Virus record (IMG/VR): IMGVR_UViG_3300049810_000881
Coordinates: 1-20,788 of that record
From: a virus
DNA: 20,788 nucleotides
Direction: 5' to 3' (one strand)
The position numbers and the translations under genes were made by a program. This document shows, piece after piece, positions 6,175 through 13,125 of this stretch (the first letter of the stretch is position 1; each line of letters begins with the position of its first letter). The notes below the pieces were generated by a model. The model made no database searches and was not told the origin of the DNA. It was given only the letters and a program-made list of their open reading frames with translations.

Positions 6175-6495
6175 TTAATCCATTCGACTTTGTGCAAAGA
6201 CGCCGATCTCTGGTAAGTATTGACGAATCACTTTCACGTAAGCATCAGTACCTGCTTCCTTCGCAGAAAGGCTTTGAGTAGAAGAACCACTAGGGTTCCA
6301 TAACTGATAACCACCACCGTATGCCTTTGTAAACCCCACGGCCTTGAAAGCTTTACCAACCTTGGTATTCCCTTTCACTGACGCGTGAACCCATGCAAAT
6401 CCACAACAATCCCAGTCACCGTGTTTCTCAATAAACTTATCAGTTGCAGTCTTGGCCGCTTCCAGTGCAATCTCATGTAATTCGGTAAAGGTCAT
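6175..6495 (-). CDS. Conserved phage protein of unknown function (106 aa)
   Basis: A compact 106-aa protein with an N-terminal helix, then CCGFAWVHASVKGNTKVG, then FKAVGFTKAYGGGYQLWNPS. The pairing of a VKGNTK block with a GGGYQLWNPS block is distinctive and looks to me like a small family found in several large phages, but no function is known to me. It sits alone between P6 and P5. AGAGAAA precedes the start by six bases. It is the first gene after the cyclase in the direction of the replication block, so the switch from late to early-type genes falls just upstream of it. Confidence 0.75.
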   Translation of the reverse strand: MTFTELHEIALEAAKTATDKFIEKHGDWDCCGFAWVHASVKGNTKVGKAFKAVGFTKAYGGGYQLWNPSGSSTQSLSAKEAGTDAYVKVIRQYLPEIGVFAQSRMD

Positions 6496-6525
6496 AATAT
6501 TTCTCTTTTCGGTTAATATGTGTAT

Positions 6526-6555
6526 ATTATACTACAGATTGGCCATGGCACCTAA
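6526..6555 (-). promoter_or_regulatory. Promoter P6 with consensus -10 and degraded -35
   Basis: TATAAT (6531-6526) lies within a 25-base segment identical to P5, but the -35 position has only TTAGGT at 18 bp rather than TTGACA. It serves the 106-aa gene. The weak -35 suggests lower strength or a need for an activator. Confidence 0.65.
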
Positions 6556-6594
6556 CGCTTTTACCGCTATTTTTTAGAATATTTTGGAATAACG

Positions 6595-8439
6595 TTATAA
6601 CTTAGGAGAATAAATGGTTATAAGTTCGTCTTTGCCTTTCACCTTTATATTACCGATCTCCTTACAGATATACTTCTCTGGGAGTTGGTCTCTGGTGAAT
6701 GACGATATGATTGTCTTATATTCTATATATTCATGTCGAGCGGCAGTGGCCTCGAGACGGGCTGCAAGGTTGACTGCATCTCCAATGACTGAATAATCGA
6801 ATCTGGATTCAGAGCCCATGTTACCAACAATGCAATCGCCGGTGTTAATGCCAGTACCGACATTAATATCAGGAAGACCTCTTGATTTATACATTTCTTT
6901 AAGTTCATTTGTTTTAATCTCTATTTCTATTGATGATTTAACGGCCATCTCAGCGTGATTATCACATGGTAGTGGTGCATTCCAGAATGCCATGATACAA
7001 TCGCCCATGTACTTATCTATTGTTCCACCGTTATTGAGTATGATTTTTGTCATGGAATCTAAGAATTCATTAACCAATTCTACCAGCCCTTCTGGATCAT
7101 CTTTGTTCTTATAGTACTCACTGATAGGGGTGAATCCGCATATATCCATGAATAAGAAGCTCATTTCTTTTCTTTCACCACCAAGGGTTAAGAGAGATGG
7201 GTCTTTCTGTAACATATATACCATATCAGGTGACAAGTAAGTTCCAAATTGTTTCTTAATCTGTTGTCTCATCATAAACTGTTTATAGAAATTATTAAAT
7301 GACGCCGAAGAGAATATCAGTATATATAATATCAGAGGGTAACTAATATCAAGGAGATATCCAAATTCGCTCCAGGAAAACAATGCGCCGTAGACAGATA
7401 ACCCAACAACGGCAAAGAAGGTTAAACCACTACTCCAAATTGGAAGATAATAAACTGCCCCTACAATCAATAGAGCCCCAATCAAAGAAAGACCGATCTC
7501 CAGAATATCAGCCCAAAGTGGACGGGTTATCTGATCCCCATTCATTATTGTCTGCAGAGCAGAAGCCTGAATTTGATGAGCAGATTTTAATCCTTGAGGG
7601 GTTGGAATCTGAGAGGCAAGGCCCTTTGCAGTTAAACCAACCAGTACAGTCTTTCCTTGTAGATTCGGAAGGGGTTCCGAAGTGTATTCTATATCCTGAA
7701 AACGGTATTTAGGATTAATCCATATAGATCCATTTACATCAGTTGATATTCTAAATGGCCTTAATATAATTTCTTCTAACCCTATCTCACTAACCTTTAC
7801 AGTATAAGATATTTTCTCGTTTAATACACGTATTGTTTCTAATGCAAATGAGGGATATAGTTCATCATTGATTTGAGATATAAGAGGTATTCTTCTTACT
7901 ACACCATCAACTTCTGGCATTGCATTAATTAAACCATGGCCCCATGCACCTGCTTCTATTTCTGGTATATTGGTTACTAATCCTTTATATCTTATAACGT
8001 GATTAAGTGGGTCTCCAGTACCAAATGTGGCAGTTCCAACATAAGGTGCCTTTGCACTTCTACCACTATTATCTGCGTCTTGTGAGAGTATAATACCATT
8101 ATCTTTTACCCATGACGCGAAGACTTCATCACCACCGAATCTATCAGCCTCTGGAAACATGATAGTAAAACCAATCATACCAGCATTGGCATTTCTTAAA
8201 TCTGATATTAATTGTGCATACTGCTGACGTGGAAAGGGATACTGACCGAAGACTCCGAGTGATTCTTCTCCAATATTTAAGAGAATTACTTGGTCTGATT
8301 CTTGTACGGGTAAAGAATTAATATATTGATCAAATACAGTAAGTCTAGTTTCTTCTAAAATAGAAGGGTCACTGATTCTTACAAAGAGAATACATGCTAT
8401 TAGAACTATTGTAGTCCATATCGAAGTAATATATTTCAT
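6595..8439 (-). CDS. CHASE2-sensor membrane adenylate cyclase (class IIIb)
   Basis: This 614-aa protein makes cAMP from ATP. Order of parts: N-terminal membrane helix (about 5-22); a large extracytoplasmic CHASE2 sensor (about 28-300, with a typical FPEADRFGGDEVFA-type region); three close membrane helices (about 311-380); a short linker; and a class III nucleotidyl cyclase domain (about 425-612). The catalytic set is complete: metal aspartates D432 (FMDICGF) and D480 (KYMGDC), purine-selecting K476, and transition-state N557 and R561 (VNLAARLE). The second selector is Ser (S550 in YSVIG) where class IIIa has Asp, the mark of class IIIb adenylate cyclases. The start has no Shine-Dalgarno and overlaps the stop of a 26-aa ORF (ATGA). 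It is the last gene of the curli-like run. Such an enzyme is very unusual in a phage. Confidence 0.93.
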   Translation of the reverse strand: MKYITSIWTTIVLIACILFVRISDPSILEETRLTVFDQYINSLPVQESDQVILLNIGEESLGVFGQYPFPRQQYAQLISDLRNANAGMIGFTIMFPEADRFGGDEVFASWVKDNGIILSQDADNSGRSAKAPYVGTATFGTGDPLNHVIRYKGLVTNIPEIEAGAWGHGLINAMPEVDGVVRRIPLISQINDELYPSFALETIRVLNEKISYTVKVSEIGLEEIILRPFRISTDVNGSIWINPKYRFQDIEYTSEPLPNLQGKTVLVGLTAKGLASQIPTPQGLKSAHQIQASALQTIMNGDQITRPLWADILEIGLSLIGALLIVGAVYYLPIWSSGLTFFAVVGLSVYGALFSWSEFGYLLDISYPLILYILIFSSASFNNFYKQFMMRQQIKKQFGTYLSPDMVYMLQKDPSLLTLGGERKEMSFLFMDICGFTPISEYYKNKDDPEGLVELVNEFLDSMTKIILNNGGTIDKYMGDCIMAFWNAPLPCDNHAEMAVKSSIEIEIKTNELKEMYKSRGLPDINVGTGINTGDCIVGNMGSESRFDYSVIGDAVNLAARLEATAARHEYIEYKTIISSFTRDQLPEKYICKEIGNIKVKGKDELITIYSPKL

Positions 8440-8516
8440 GCGTATACATCTATATATAAGCCTTTAGGAATACCCCAGCCATATTTAAGACGAAGAAATC
8501 TTTGATAAGAATTCAT
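8436..8516 (-). CDS. 26-aa ORF coupled to both neighbours
   Basis: A 26-codon ORF (MNSYQRFLRLKYGWGIPKGL, then six more residues) exactly fills the gap between the 88-aa gene and the cyclase. Its ATG overlaps the upstream stop (TGATG) and its stop overlaps the cyclase ATG (ATGA). The cyclase start lacks a Shine-Dalgarno, so this ORF may pass ribosomes to it by termination-reinitiation. It is basic and aromatic and not a membrane helix. It could encode a real micropeptide or act only as a translational relay. Confidence 0.5.
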   Translation of the reverse strand: MNSYQRFLRLKYGWGIPKGLYIDVYA

Positions 8517-8782
8517 CAGCTAAATCTTCTTTGTATATATTTAAAGATTGCATATATACTTAACCCATAAAAGGCCAAGACACTCATTGGTAGTGCAATA
8601 TATGCTAACTCCCATGGAGTTAAGAATAATACTTGCCATGTAAAATCAGCAACTGCTTGAGCATCACTCATTTCTGCCATTTCTAATTCACCAGTCAAAT
8701 CGATTTCGTATTCGTTTACAAAATCAAACCACTGTTCATCAGTCATGCAAATCATATCATCTGGACATTTAAATTCTTCCAT
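8516..8782 (-). CDS. 88-aa membrane protein in the curli/cyclase operon
   Basis: The first 55 residues are strongly acidic, with two Cys (FKCPDD, ICMTDEQWF). One transmembrane helix follows (about 58-79, WELAYIALPMSVLAFYGLSI), then a short basic end (KYIQRRFS), so the acidic part probably faces outward. It has no cleavable signal and matches no Csg protein I know. It lies two bases after curlin-like B and is coupled through the 26-aa ORF to the cyclase. Position suggests a link between the exported proteins and the sensor. That role is inference. Confidence 0.7.
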   Translation of the reverse strand: MEEFKCPDDMICMTDEQWFDFVNEYEIDLTGELEMAEMSDAQAVADFTWQVLFLTPWELAYIALPMSVLAFYGLSIYAIFKYIQRRFS

Positions 8783-8784
8783 TA

Positions 8785-9513
8785 TTAATTACCTTGTTCT
8801 ACTGTGGCCGAACAACCACCTACTGTCATACAATCAATACTTAAAGTGTACGTTTGACTTGTAGTACCTAATTGTTTTAAGATTAAATCAGTACCATATA
8901 ACCCATCGAGTGTTACGTTTGCACTGTGTGATGTATTATTACCTTTCTGTCGAACAAATACATCATTATAGTCATTGTAAATAGTAAGGTCTAAATTCTT
9001 TGCACCATTACTTTGTTGTTTTATTTTAACTTCGTTATGGTCACCTGCTAAATGTAAATTAAAGTCATGACCATCAAGTGCGCCTGTTTGATTTGTTTGT
9101 TGAACTGCTAATTGATTATAGTCGCCATACATAGTAACATCTATTTCATGACCACCACTCTCATAGTCATCCACCCACCAAGTTAAATCAGTATCAGAAT
9201 CAAGTGTAGTCCATGCAGCGCCTTGAGCGAGTTTCATTTGGTTACCAGTTCCACTTAATTCGTCAAAAGTAATTTTATTAGGAAGTCCAGTAGTTGTGTT
9301 AACCTGAACTAAATACATATCTAAATTTGTTGCTGTAATATATGAATTACTATCCAACATTTCGATTTCGTTACTATGACCTAACTGATCAATACCTAAT
9401 TGTAAATTATCGCCAGATTGTTCTAATGATATTACATTATCATCAGCACAGAGTTGTGCTGCAAAGAATAATAATATAATTAATATACCTAAATGTGTTC
9501 CTGTTATCTTCAT
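8785..9513 (-). CDS. Curlin-like (CsgA/CsgB-type) exported repeat protein B
   Basis: The ATG at 9513 overlaps the FecR stop (TGATG) and gives a 242-aa precursor with a signal peptide ending around residue 24 (LCA/DD). The mature part has curlin-type strands alternating hydrophobic and polar residues with Gln and Asn at fixed places. Examples are ISLEQSGDNLQLGIDQLGHS, GDYNQLAVQQTNQ, GDHNEVKIKQQSNG and NDYNDVFVRQKGNN. Curlin repeats stack as a beta-solenoid and polymerise into amyloid outside the cell. It is longer than E. coli CsgA (151 aa), and a less regular segment around residues 60-120 interrupts the repeats. Two Cys near the C-terminus (CMTVGGC) could pair. The first module closely resembles that of curlin-like A, so the two are probably paralogues and likely cargo of the CsgG-like pore. 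Confidence 0.85.
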   Translation of the reverse strand: MKITGTHLGILIILLFFAAQLCADDNVISLEQSGDNLQLGIDQLGHSNEIEMLDSNSYITATNLDMYLVQVNTTTGLPNKITFDELSGTGNQMKLAQGAAWTTLDSDTDLTWWVDDYESGGHEIDVTMYGDYNQLAVQQTNQTGALDGHDFNLHLAGDHNEVKIKQQSNGAKNLDLTIYNDYNDVFVRQKGNNTSHSANVTLDGLYGTDLILKQLGTTSQTYTLSIDCMTVGGCSATVEQGN

Positions 9514-10628
9514 CAATTCGCCTGATTTATATAAATGAGGATATCTTCACCCCCATTCCCTGTTACGATACCTTCCCAAGATGGTGTTATAGTATCTAAG
9601 GTAAAATTTCCGCCAGCGGCAATCTTAATTCTTATTTTACCACTTACACTTCGGTATAGAACTAATGCGCCATCTTCTAAAAATACATTAAACTGTGATT
9701 CATCATTAAAACCTCTTGATGCGCCTTTTATATCAAACTCACCTAATGTATCAAATAAGTCAGAAGAATCAATAATATCTAAAACATCAACCAAATAATC
9801 TACGTTTAATTCATCAATATCTAGTTCGTTAAAATCTAAGTTTTCTTCTGAATCTGCTAATTCGTCTTTTTCTAATTCATCAAATTCTAAAAAGTCAATA
9901 TCAAGAAGACCTTTATCCTGATCAGCATCATCCGCCATTTCTTCTTTTATTTGATCTTCAACCTCGGGCGGAGGTGCTACAATAAACATATTGTCAATTA
10001 AAGCTGGTGTAATACCATTAACTACAACTGTTTGTGTTGGTGATTGGTCTAATGAAGATACCATAGTTGCCGCATAGGCTTGAGTTAAGGTAACCTCACC
10101 ACCATCATTTGAAACTATTATTTCGCCTGAAGGATCTCCATTATCATCTGGTAATAATATAATTAATGATCTGCCCAATTCATCTACGGTAGTAGTAAAA
10201 TCTGTTCCCCTAACAGCAATTGATGCAGTAGGGGTTGAGATGTCTATATTGGCTTTATTTACTAAACCCAATCTACCAGATGCAAATCTAGCTGTACCCA
10301 TTGTAAACTTCATACTCATTTTTGAGAGTGAAGGATCCGGGTCATAATATATTTCGTCTATTAATACTTCTGAATGCTCTTTTAAAGCGAGTTCCGCCTT
10401 ATCTAAGAATTCAATTAATATTCTTCCGTTTCCAGTTTTCGCCTCATCATATAACTGTACAGGTATTTTTTGGCCTGTAACAGATATCTGCTCGTTATTT
10501 CTAACAATCTGGCCAATACCAGTCGACTCTACTATATCACCAATGGAATTAGCTTCAACCCCACTGGTGAATAGTATAAGACTAACTATCGTTAGCTGCG
10601 TCTTTCTGATTAATTTGTACAGTAGCAT
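9513..10628 (-). CDS. FecR-domain periplasmic protein with acidic linker
   Basis: The frame is open further upstream, but that stretch overlaps curlin-like A. The ATG at 10628 starts a good signal peptide (cleavage near residue 26, VEA/NS), giving 371 aa with a 47-base overlap. A FecR domain spans about residues 49-179, with the signature STPTASIAVRGTDF at 131-144. Next comes an extremely Asp/Glu-rich stretch (about 222-299, including DFNELDIDELNVDYL), which could bind calcium or stay disordered. A small beta domain (about 313-369) ends the protein. FecR domains usually carry signals across the periplasm. From family knowledge, FecR-domain proteins often neighbour CHASE2 cyclases in bacteria, and both are present here. 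Confidence 0.85.
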   Translation of the reverse strand: MLLYKLIRKTQLTIVSLILFTSGVEANSIGDIVESTGIGQIVRNNEQISVTGQKIPVQLYDEAKTGNGRILIEFLDKAELALKEHSEVLIDEIYYDPDPSLSKMSMKFTMGTARFASGRLGLVNKANIDISTPTASIAVRGTDFTTTVDELGRSLIILLPDDNGDPSGEIIVSNDGGEVTLTQAYAATMVSSLDQSPTQTVVVNGITPALIDNMFIVAPPPEVEDQIKEEMADDADQDKGLLDIDFLEFDELEKDELADSEENLDFNELDIDELNVDYLVDVLDIIDSSDLFDTLGEFDIKGASRGFNDESQFNVFLEDGALVLYRSVSGKIRIKIAAGGNFTLDTITPSWEGIVTGNGGEDILIYINQAN

Positions 10629-11319
10629 TATCTGATGTAATATCCAAGTTAATGATTGCATTAGGACTTGCACAAGGTGAACCACCCACACAAGTACCTG
10701 ATATCTGATTAATATCAATATCACCGCTATCTCCATTCCATTCTACTGTTAAACTTTGCTCACCATCATTTTGTAATGTATTAATATTGTTACTATCTCC
10801 AGTAATATCAAAGTTCCAAGTAACATCATCAGATTCAAAATCTAAATCAAATACATTAGAAGTACCTAATAGTATTAAGTCCGCATCAAGTCTTTCTGCA
10901 CTTACTGTAAAACCCTGATCAATATCAAAAGTATTAGAATCACCTGTTATAGCAAAGTCATAATTTGATGAGTCTGAACTACCAGTATCACCAATATTCC
11001 AGTCTACTTTGTTTGAATCACCAGTTAGACTAAATGTTAAACTGGATGAATCAAGTTTAGCAGGTCCATAAATCAAGTTTTGGTTACCAATCATATCAAG
11101 GTTAAATGTTAAACTCGAACCTGTGATTAACATATCGGAACTAGACGATGAAAAGTCAGTGCCTCCGATTTTGTTACCATAACCAACCTGATCAATATAT
11201 AATGTCAAAGTGTCACCACTTTGTTCTATCAAAATTTCGTTATCATCAGTGGCTTGTGCGAAAACAGATGAACTCGCCATTGATAATACTAACAATAAAC
11301 TAATTTGTTTCTTCATCAT
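10582..11319 (-). CDS. Curlin-like (CsgA/CsgB-type) exported repeat protein A
   Basis: The ATG at 11319 follows GAGG by ten bases (a second ATG is adjacent) and starts a classic signal peptide ending VFA/QA; the longer frame adds only non-signal residues. The 245-aa precursor is a Ser/Asp/Asn-rich beta-repeat protein. It opens with EILIEQSGDTLTLYIDQVGY, a curlin-type module, and repeats the turn TGDSN three times (SLTGDSNKV, AITGDSNTF, DITGDSNNI). It ends with a Cys pair and NATVQINQKD. Lysine and arginine are scarce, so the product is very acidic. It starts 17-20 bases inside the end of the CsgG-like gene. The curlin call rests on the repeat pattern and the neighbours; the repeats are more degenerate than in E. 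coli CsgA. Confidence 0.85.
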   Translation of the reverse strand: MMKKQISLLLVLSMASSSVFAQATDDNEILIEQSGDTLTLYIDQVGYGNKIGGTDFSSSSSDMLITGSSLTFNLDMIGNQNLIYGPAKLDSSSLTFSLTGDSNKVDWNIGDTGSSDSSNYDFAITGDSNTFDIDQGFTVSAERLDADLILLGTSNVFDLDFESDDVTWNFDITGDSNNINTLQNDGEQSLTVEWNGDSGDIDINQISGTCVGGSPCASPNAIINLDITSDNATVQINQKDAANDS

Positions 11320-12268
11320 TTTCGTTATCCTCTTTGTTTGAGTGCCTTTCATTAGTCCCATCAACTTGATGGGGATGTCTATGGCCCTCGGTTAAATCCC
11401 AGAAGTTACGGTCATGCCCCTGGTATATTAATTCAAGTACTGCAGCCTCAATGGCTGATCGTACCGCATATGTCACCGACTCATTATTACCAACCCCGTC
11501 TTCATACTCAATTAGTTGGGTTCCTTGTTCAATAAAACGAAACACATCACCCCCACCGCCGTAAGAAAGTACCGATTTCTTAGCTTGGACATTTAATAAT
11601 ATTTCACCCGTTAACACAGATACTGCTCTCACAGAGACCGTTACAACGTCTTTACGATACATTTTGCTAAAACCTATACCAAGTGTTCGTGCACCACGGC
11701 CGCCAGTTTCAGTATTAGCATCATAACCAATAATTCCTCCCTCTATAATCATTCCAGCGAATAAGAGAGGTCCCACACCCTTTGGGTCAACACCATTTAC
11801 TTTGGCAACATCTTGCCTAGTTGACCTTACAATTTGTCTTTCTCTGACTAGGTTATCAATACCTTGTCGTTCTACTACTCTAAACCACGTACCGCCGCCT
11901 GCAGTTTTAAGAGCATCTATTAATAATTCTGTTCCGCCTTGGGTCACTGCAGTAGAAAACGATGCTATATTATCTACTGACTTTCTTTGGCCTGTTTTAT
12001 CTTCAAACTTATATACTGCAACAACCGGTTTTTCTTTTGCAGGTGGAAGATTTAATAAGTCCACATACGCAGGTAACCTAACTGCAGTTGGTTCATCAAT
12101 ACAGATATACTTTCTAGCCATTGTCTTTTGTATACCCATTTGAAGGTGTCTATTAAACCCTTCATCATACTTACCCTCAAGGTCGTTACAATCTTGCGGG
12201 TTCGGACTCCAAGTTGGAACCGATGCACAACCACTTAAAAGCAATAATATAATAAGATACTTAACCAC
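11300..12268 (-). CDS. csgG: CsgG-like outer-membrane lipoprotein secretion channel
   Basis: In enterobacteria CsgG forms a nonameric outer-membrane pore that exports curli subunits. Here a GTG at 12268, eight bases after AGGA and overlapping the CsgF-like stop, gives 322 aa. It begins with a lipoprotein signal and lipobox LLSGC (Cys14). Core matches to E. coli CsgG include ASFSTAV, WFRVVERQGIDNLVRERQIV, GMIIEGGIIGYDANT and GEILLNV, with VLSY soon after. Differences: about 45 extra residues with two Cys between the lipobox and the core, and a His/Asp/Glu-rich C-terminal tail. In the pore constriction the E. coli Phe56 is kept (SF), while Tyr51 and Asn55 appear replaced. The longer frame upstream lies within the CsgF-like gene and is rejected. 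Confidence 0.95.
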   Translation of the reverse strand: MVKYLIILLLLSGCASVPTWSPNPQDCNDLEGKYDEGFNRHLQMGIQKTMARKYICIDEPTAVRLPAYVDLLNLPPAKEKPVVAVYKFEDKTGQRKSVDNIASFSTAVTQGGTELLIDALKTAGGGTWFRVVERQGIDNLVRERQIVRSTRQDVAKVNGVDPKGVGPLLFAGMIIEGGIIGYDANTETGGRGARTLGIGFSKMYRKDVVTVSVRAVSVLTGEILLNVQAKKSVLSYGGGGDVFRFIEQGTQLIEYEDGVGNNESVTYAVRSAIEAAVLELIYQGHDRNFWDLTEGHRHPHQVDGTNERHSNKEDNENDEETN

Positions 12269-12779
12269 CGTCTGAATCCTGACCAAAGTTTCCAGTACCA
12301 ACTGGAATTTCAATAACTGTTTCTGTTCCATCAGAATCAACTATTGTCATTTTAATATATTCGGATCCATCCTCATTTGTTAATACTTCATAGGTTACTA
12401 CGTTACCTTCTAAAGTAAACGAACCAAATCTTACAGAACCATCATTACTAAACATAGATTCAACAAGCTGCTTAGACATTTGAGCATATATTCTACTTTC
12501 TAAGTTACGAATAAACTTAGCCATAGTACTATTTGCTTCTTCTCTCTCTGCGGCCTTTCTTGCAGCCTCTAAAGCATCTTCTATCTGTTTCTTTCTACTG
12601 TGTTCTTGATTTTCAATTGTTAAATAATGAGCACCAGTGCCTGATCCAGAAAAAGATGGGTTCTTAAACCCAAATTTTATCTCGTCTCCGTATGCATCTG
12701 ATACGCTAAACGTACATACTATAAAGAATGTTACTATTAAAACAATTCCTATGCTATTCTTCTCTTTTCTTTTTTTCAT
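12261..12779 (-). CDS. csgF: CsgF-like curli assembly factor
   Basis: CsgF plugs into the CsgG pore through its N-terminus and helps nucleate curli at the cell surface. This 172-aa precursor has a signal peptide (about 1-31) followed directly by FGFKNPSFSG (36-45), the CsgF hallmark that inserts into CsgG (FQFRNPNFGG in E. coli). A charged helix with EEANSTMAKFIRNLESRIYA follows, then a C-terminal beta region ending in an acidic Gly-rich tail. It is somewhat longer than E. coli CsgF (138 aa). It overlaps the upstream holin-like gene by 26 bases and the CsgG-like gene by eight, so the three are one transcript. No CsgE is visible. Confidence 0.92.
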   Translation of the reverse strand: MKKRKEKNSIGIVLIVTFFIVCTFSVSDAYGDEIKFGFKNPSFSGSGTGAHYLTIENQEHSRKKQIEDALEAARKAAEREEANSTMAKFIRNLESRIYAQMSKQLVESMFSNDGSVRFGSFTLEGNVVTYEVLTNEDGSEYIKMTIVDSDGTETVIEIPVGTGNFGQDSDGG

Positions 12780-13008
12780 TTTCTTTATATTCCAAAACTA
12801 CATTAACTTTCTGTTGTAAACGTATTAAGTCCTGATCAAGCATTCTTGTCTGATCAATAACACGTATTAATGCGAAGTGCATTTTTTCAAGTTCTGGTTC
12901 TATTACATCACCAATAAAACACCAAATGTAATATAAAAAATAACCAAAACCAACACACGCAACTATAGGGAAACCATAATCGGATATACCTTGTACTAAT
13001 TCATCCAT
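12754..13008 (-). CDS. Small holin-like membrane protein 2 (84 aa)
   Basis: One transmembrane helix (about 12-35, opening YGFPIVACVGFGYFLYYIW) is followed by a long charged helix able to form a coiled coil and a Lys/Glu-rich end. The short N-terminus with a GFPI motif before the membrane helix is typical of BhlA/UviB-type holin-like peptides. Protein 1 upstream has the same plan (VGAPI), suggesting an old duplication or a partner pair. AGGAG lies six bases before the ATG. Because its end overlaps the CsgF-like gene, a role in the curli module is an alternative to a role in lysis. Confidence 0.65.
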   Translation of the reverse strand: MDELVQGISDYGFPIVACVGFGYFLYYIWCFIGDVIEPELEKMHFALIRVIDQTRMLDQDLIRLQQKVNVVLEYKENEKKKREE

Positions 13009-13017
13009 TATATTCTC

Positions 13018-13125
13018 CTATATGAATAATAGACCGATAAAAAAACCTATATTAAGTCCCAATGAACACATCAGAACAAAATCCCTAGTAAAAGAATATT
13101 CAACCATTTCTATTTCATTTATCAT
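13018..13125 (-). CDS. 35-aa membrane peptide
   Basis: The ATG at 13125 overlaps the stop of holin-like protein 1 (TAATG). The product has a short polar N-terminus (MINEIEMVEYSFTRDF) and then one hydrophobic helix to the end (VLMCSLGLNIGFFIGLLFI). Its TAG forms part of the AGGAG used by the next gene. Exact packing between two real genes supports translation. It resembles tiny phage membrane peptides such as antiholins or holin partners, but the sequence alone cannot show that. Confidence 0.6.
   Translation of the reverse strand: MINEIEMVEYSFTRDFVLMCSLGLNIGFFIGLLFI

Noticed and set aside
7383-7712. Plus-strand ORF of 109 codons rich in Gln and Arg
   Set aside because: Antisense to the CHASE2/membrane part of the cyclase; no upstream signals.
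10629-10736. Upstream extension of the FecR gene to an earlier ATG
   Set aside because: It would place 36 residues before a clear signal peptide and overlap the curlin-like A gene; the ATG at 10628 gives a normal signal sequence.
11802-12143. Plus-strand ORF of 113 codons
   Set aside because: Antisense to the conserved core of the CsgG-like gene.
12269-12340. Upstream extension of the CsgG-like gene
   Set aside because: The extra residues lie inside the CsgF-like gene and precede the lipoprotein signal; GTG at 12268 has a ribosome site and a proper lipobox spacing.
6595-12779. Idea that the curli/cyclase block is host DNA misassembled into a phage contig
   Set aside because: It is continuous with phage lysozyme and holin-like genes through overlapping frames, has the same coding density and strand, and lies after a T4-type late promoter; contamination is not excluded but is not favoured.
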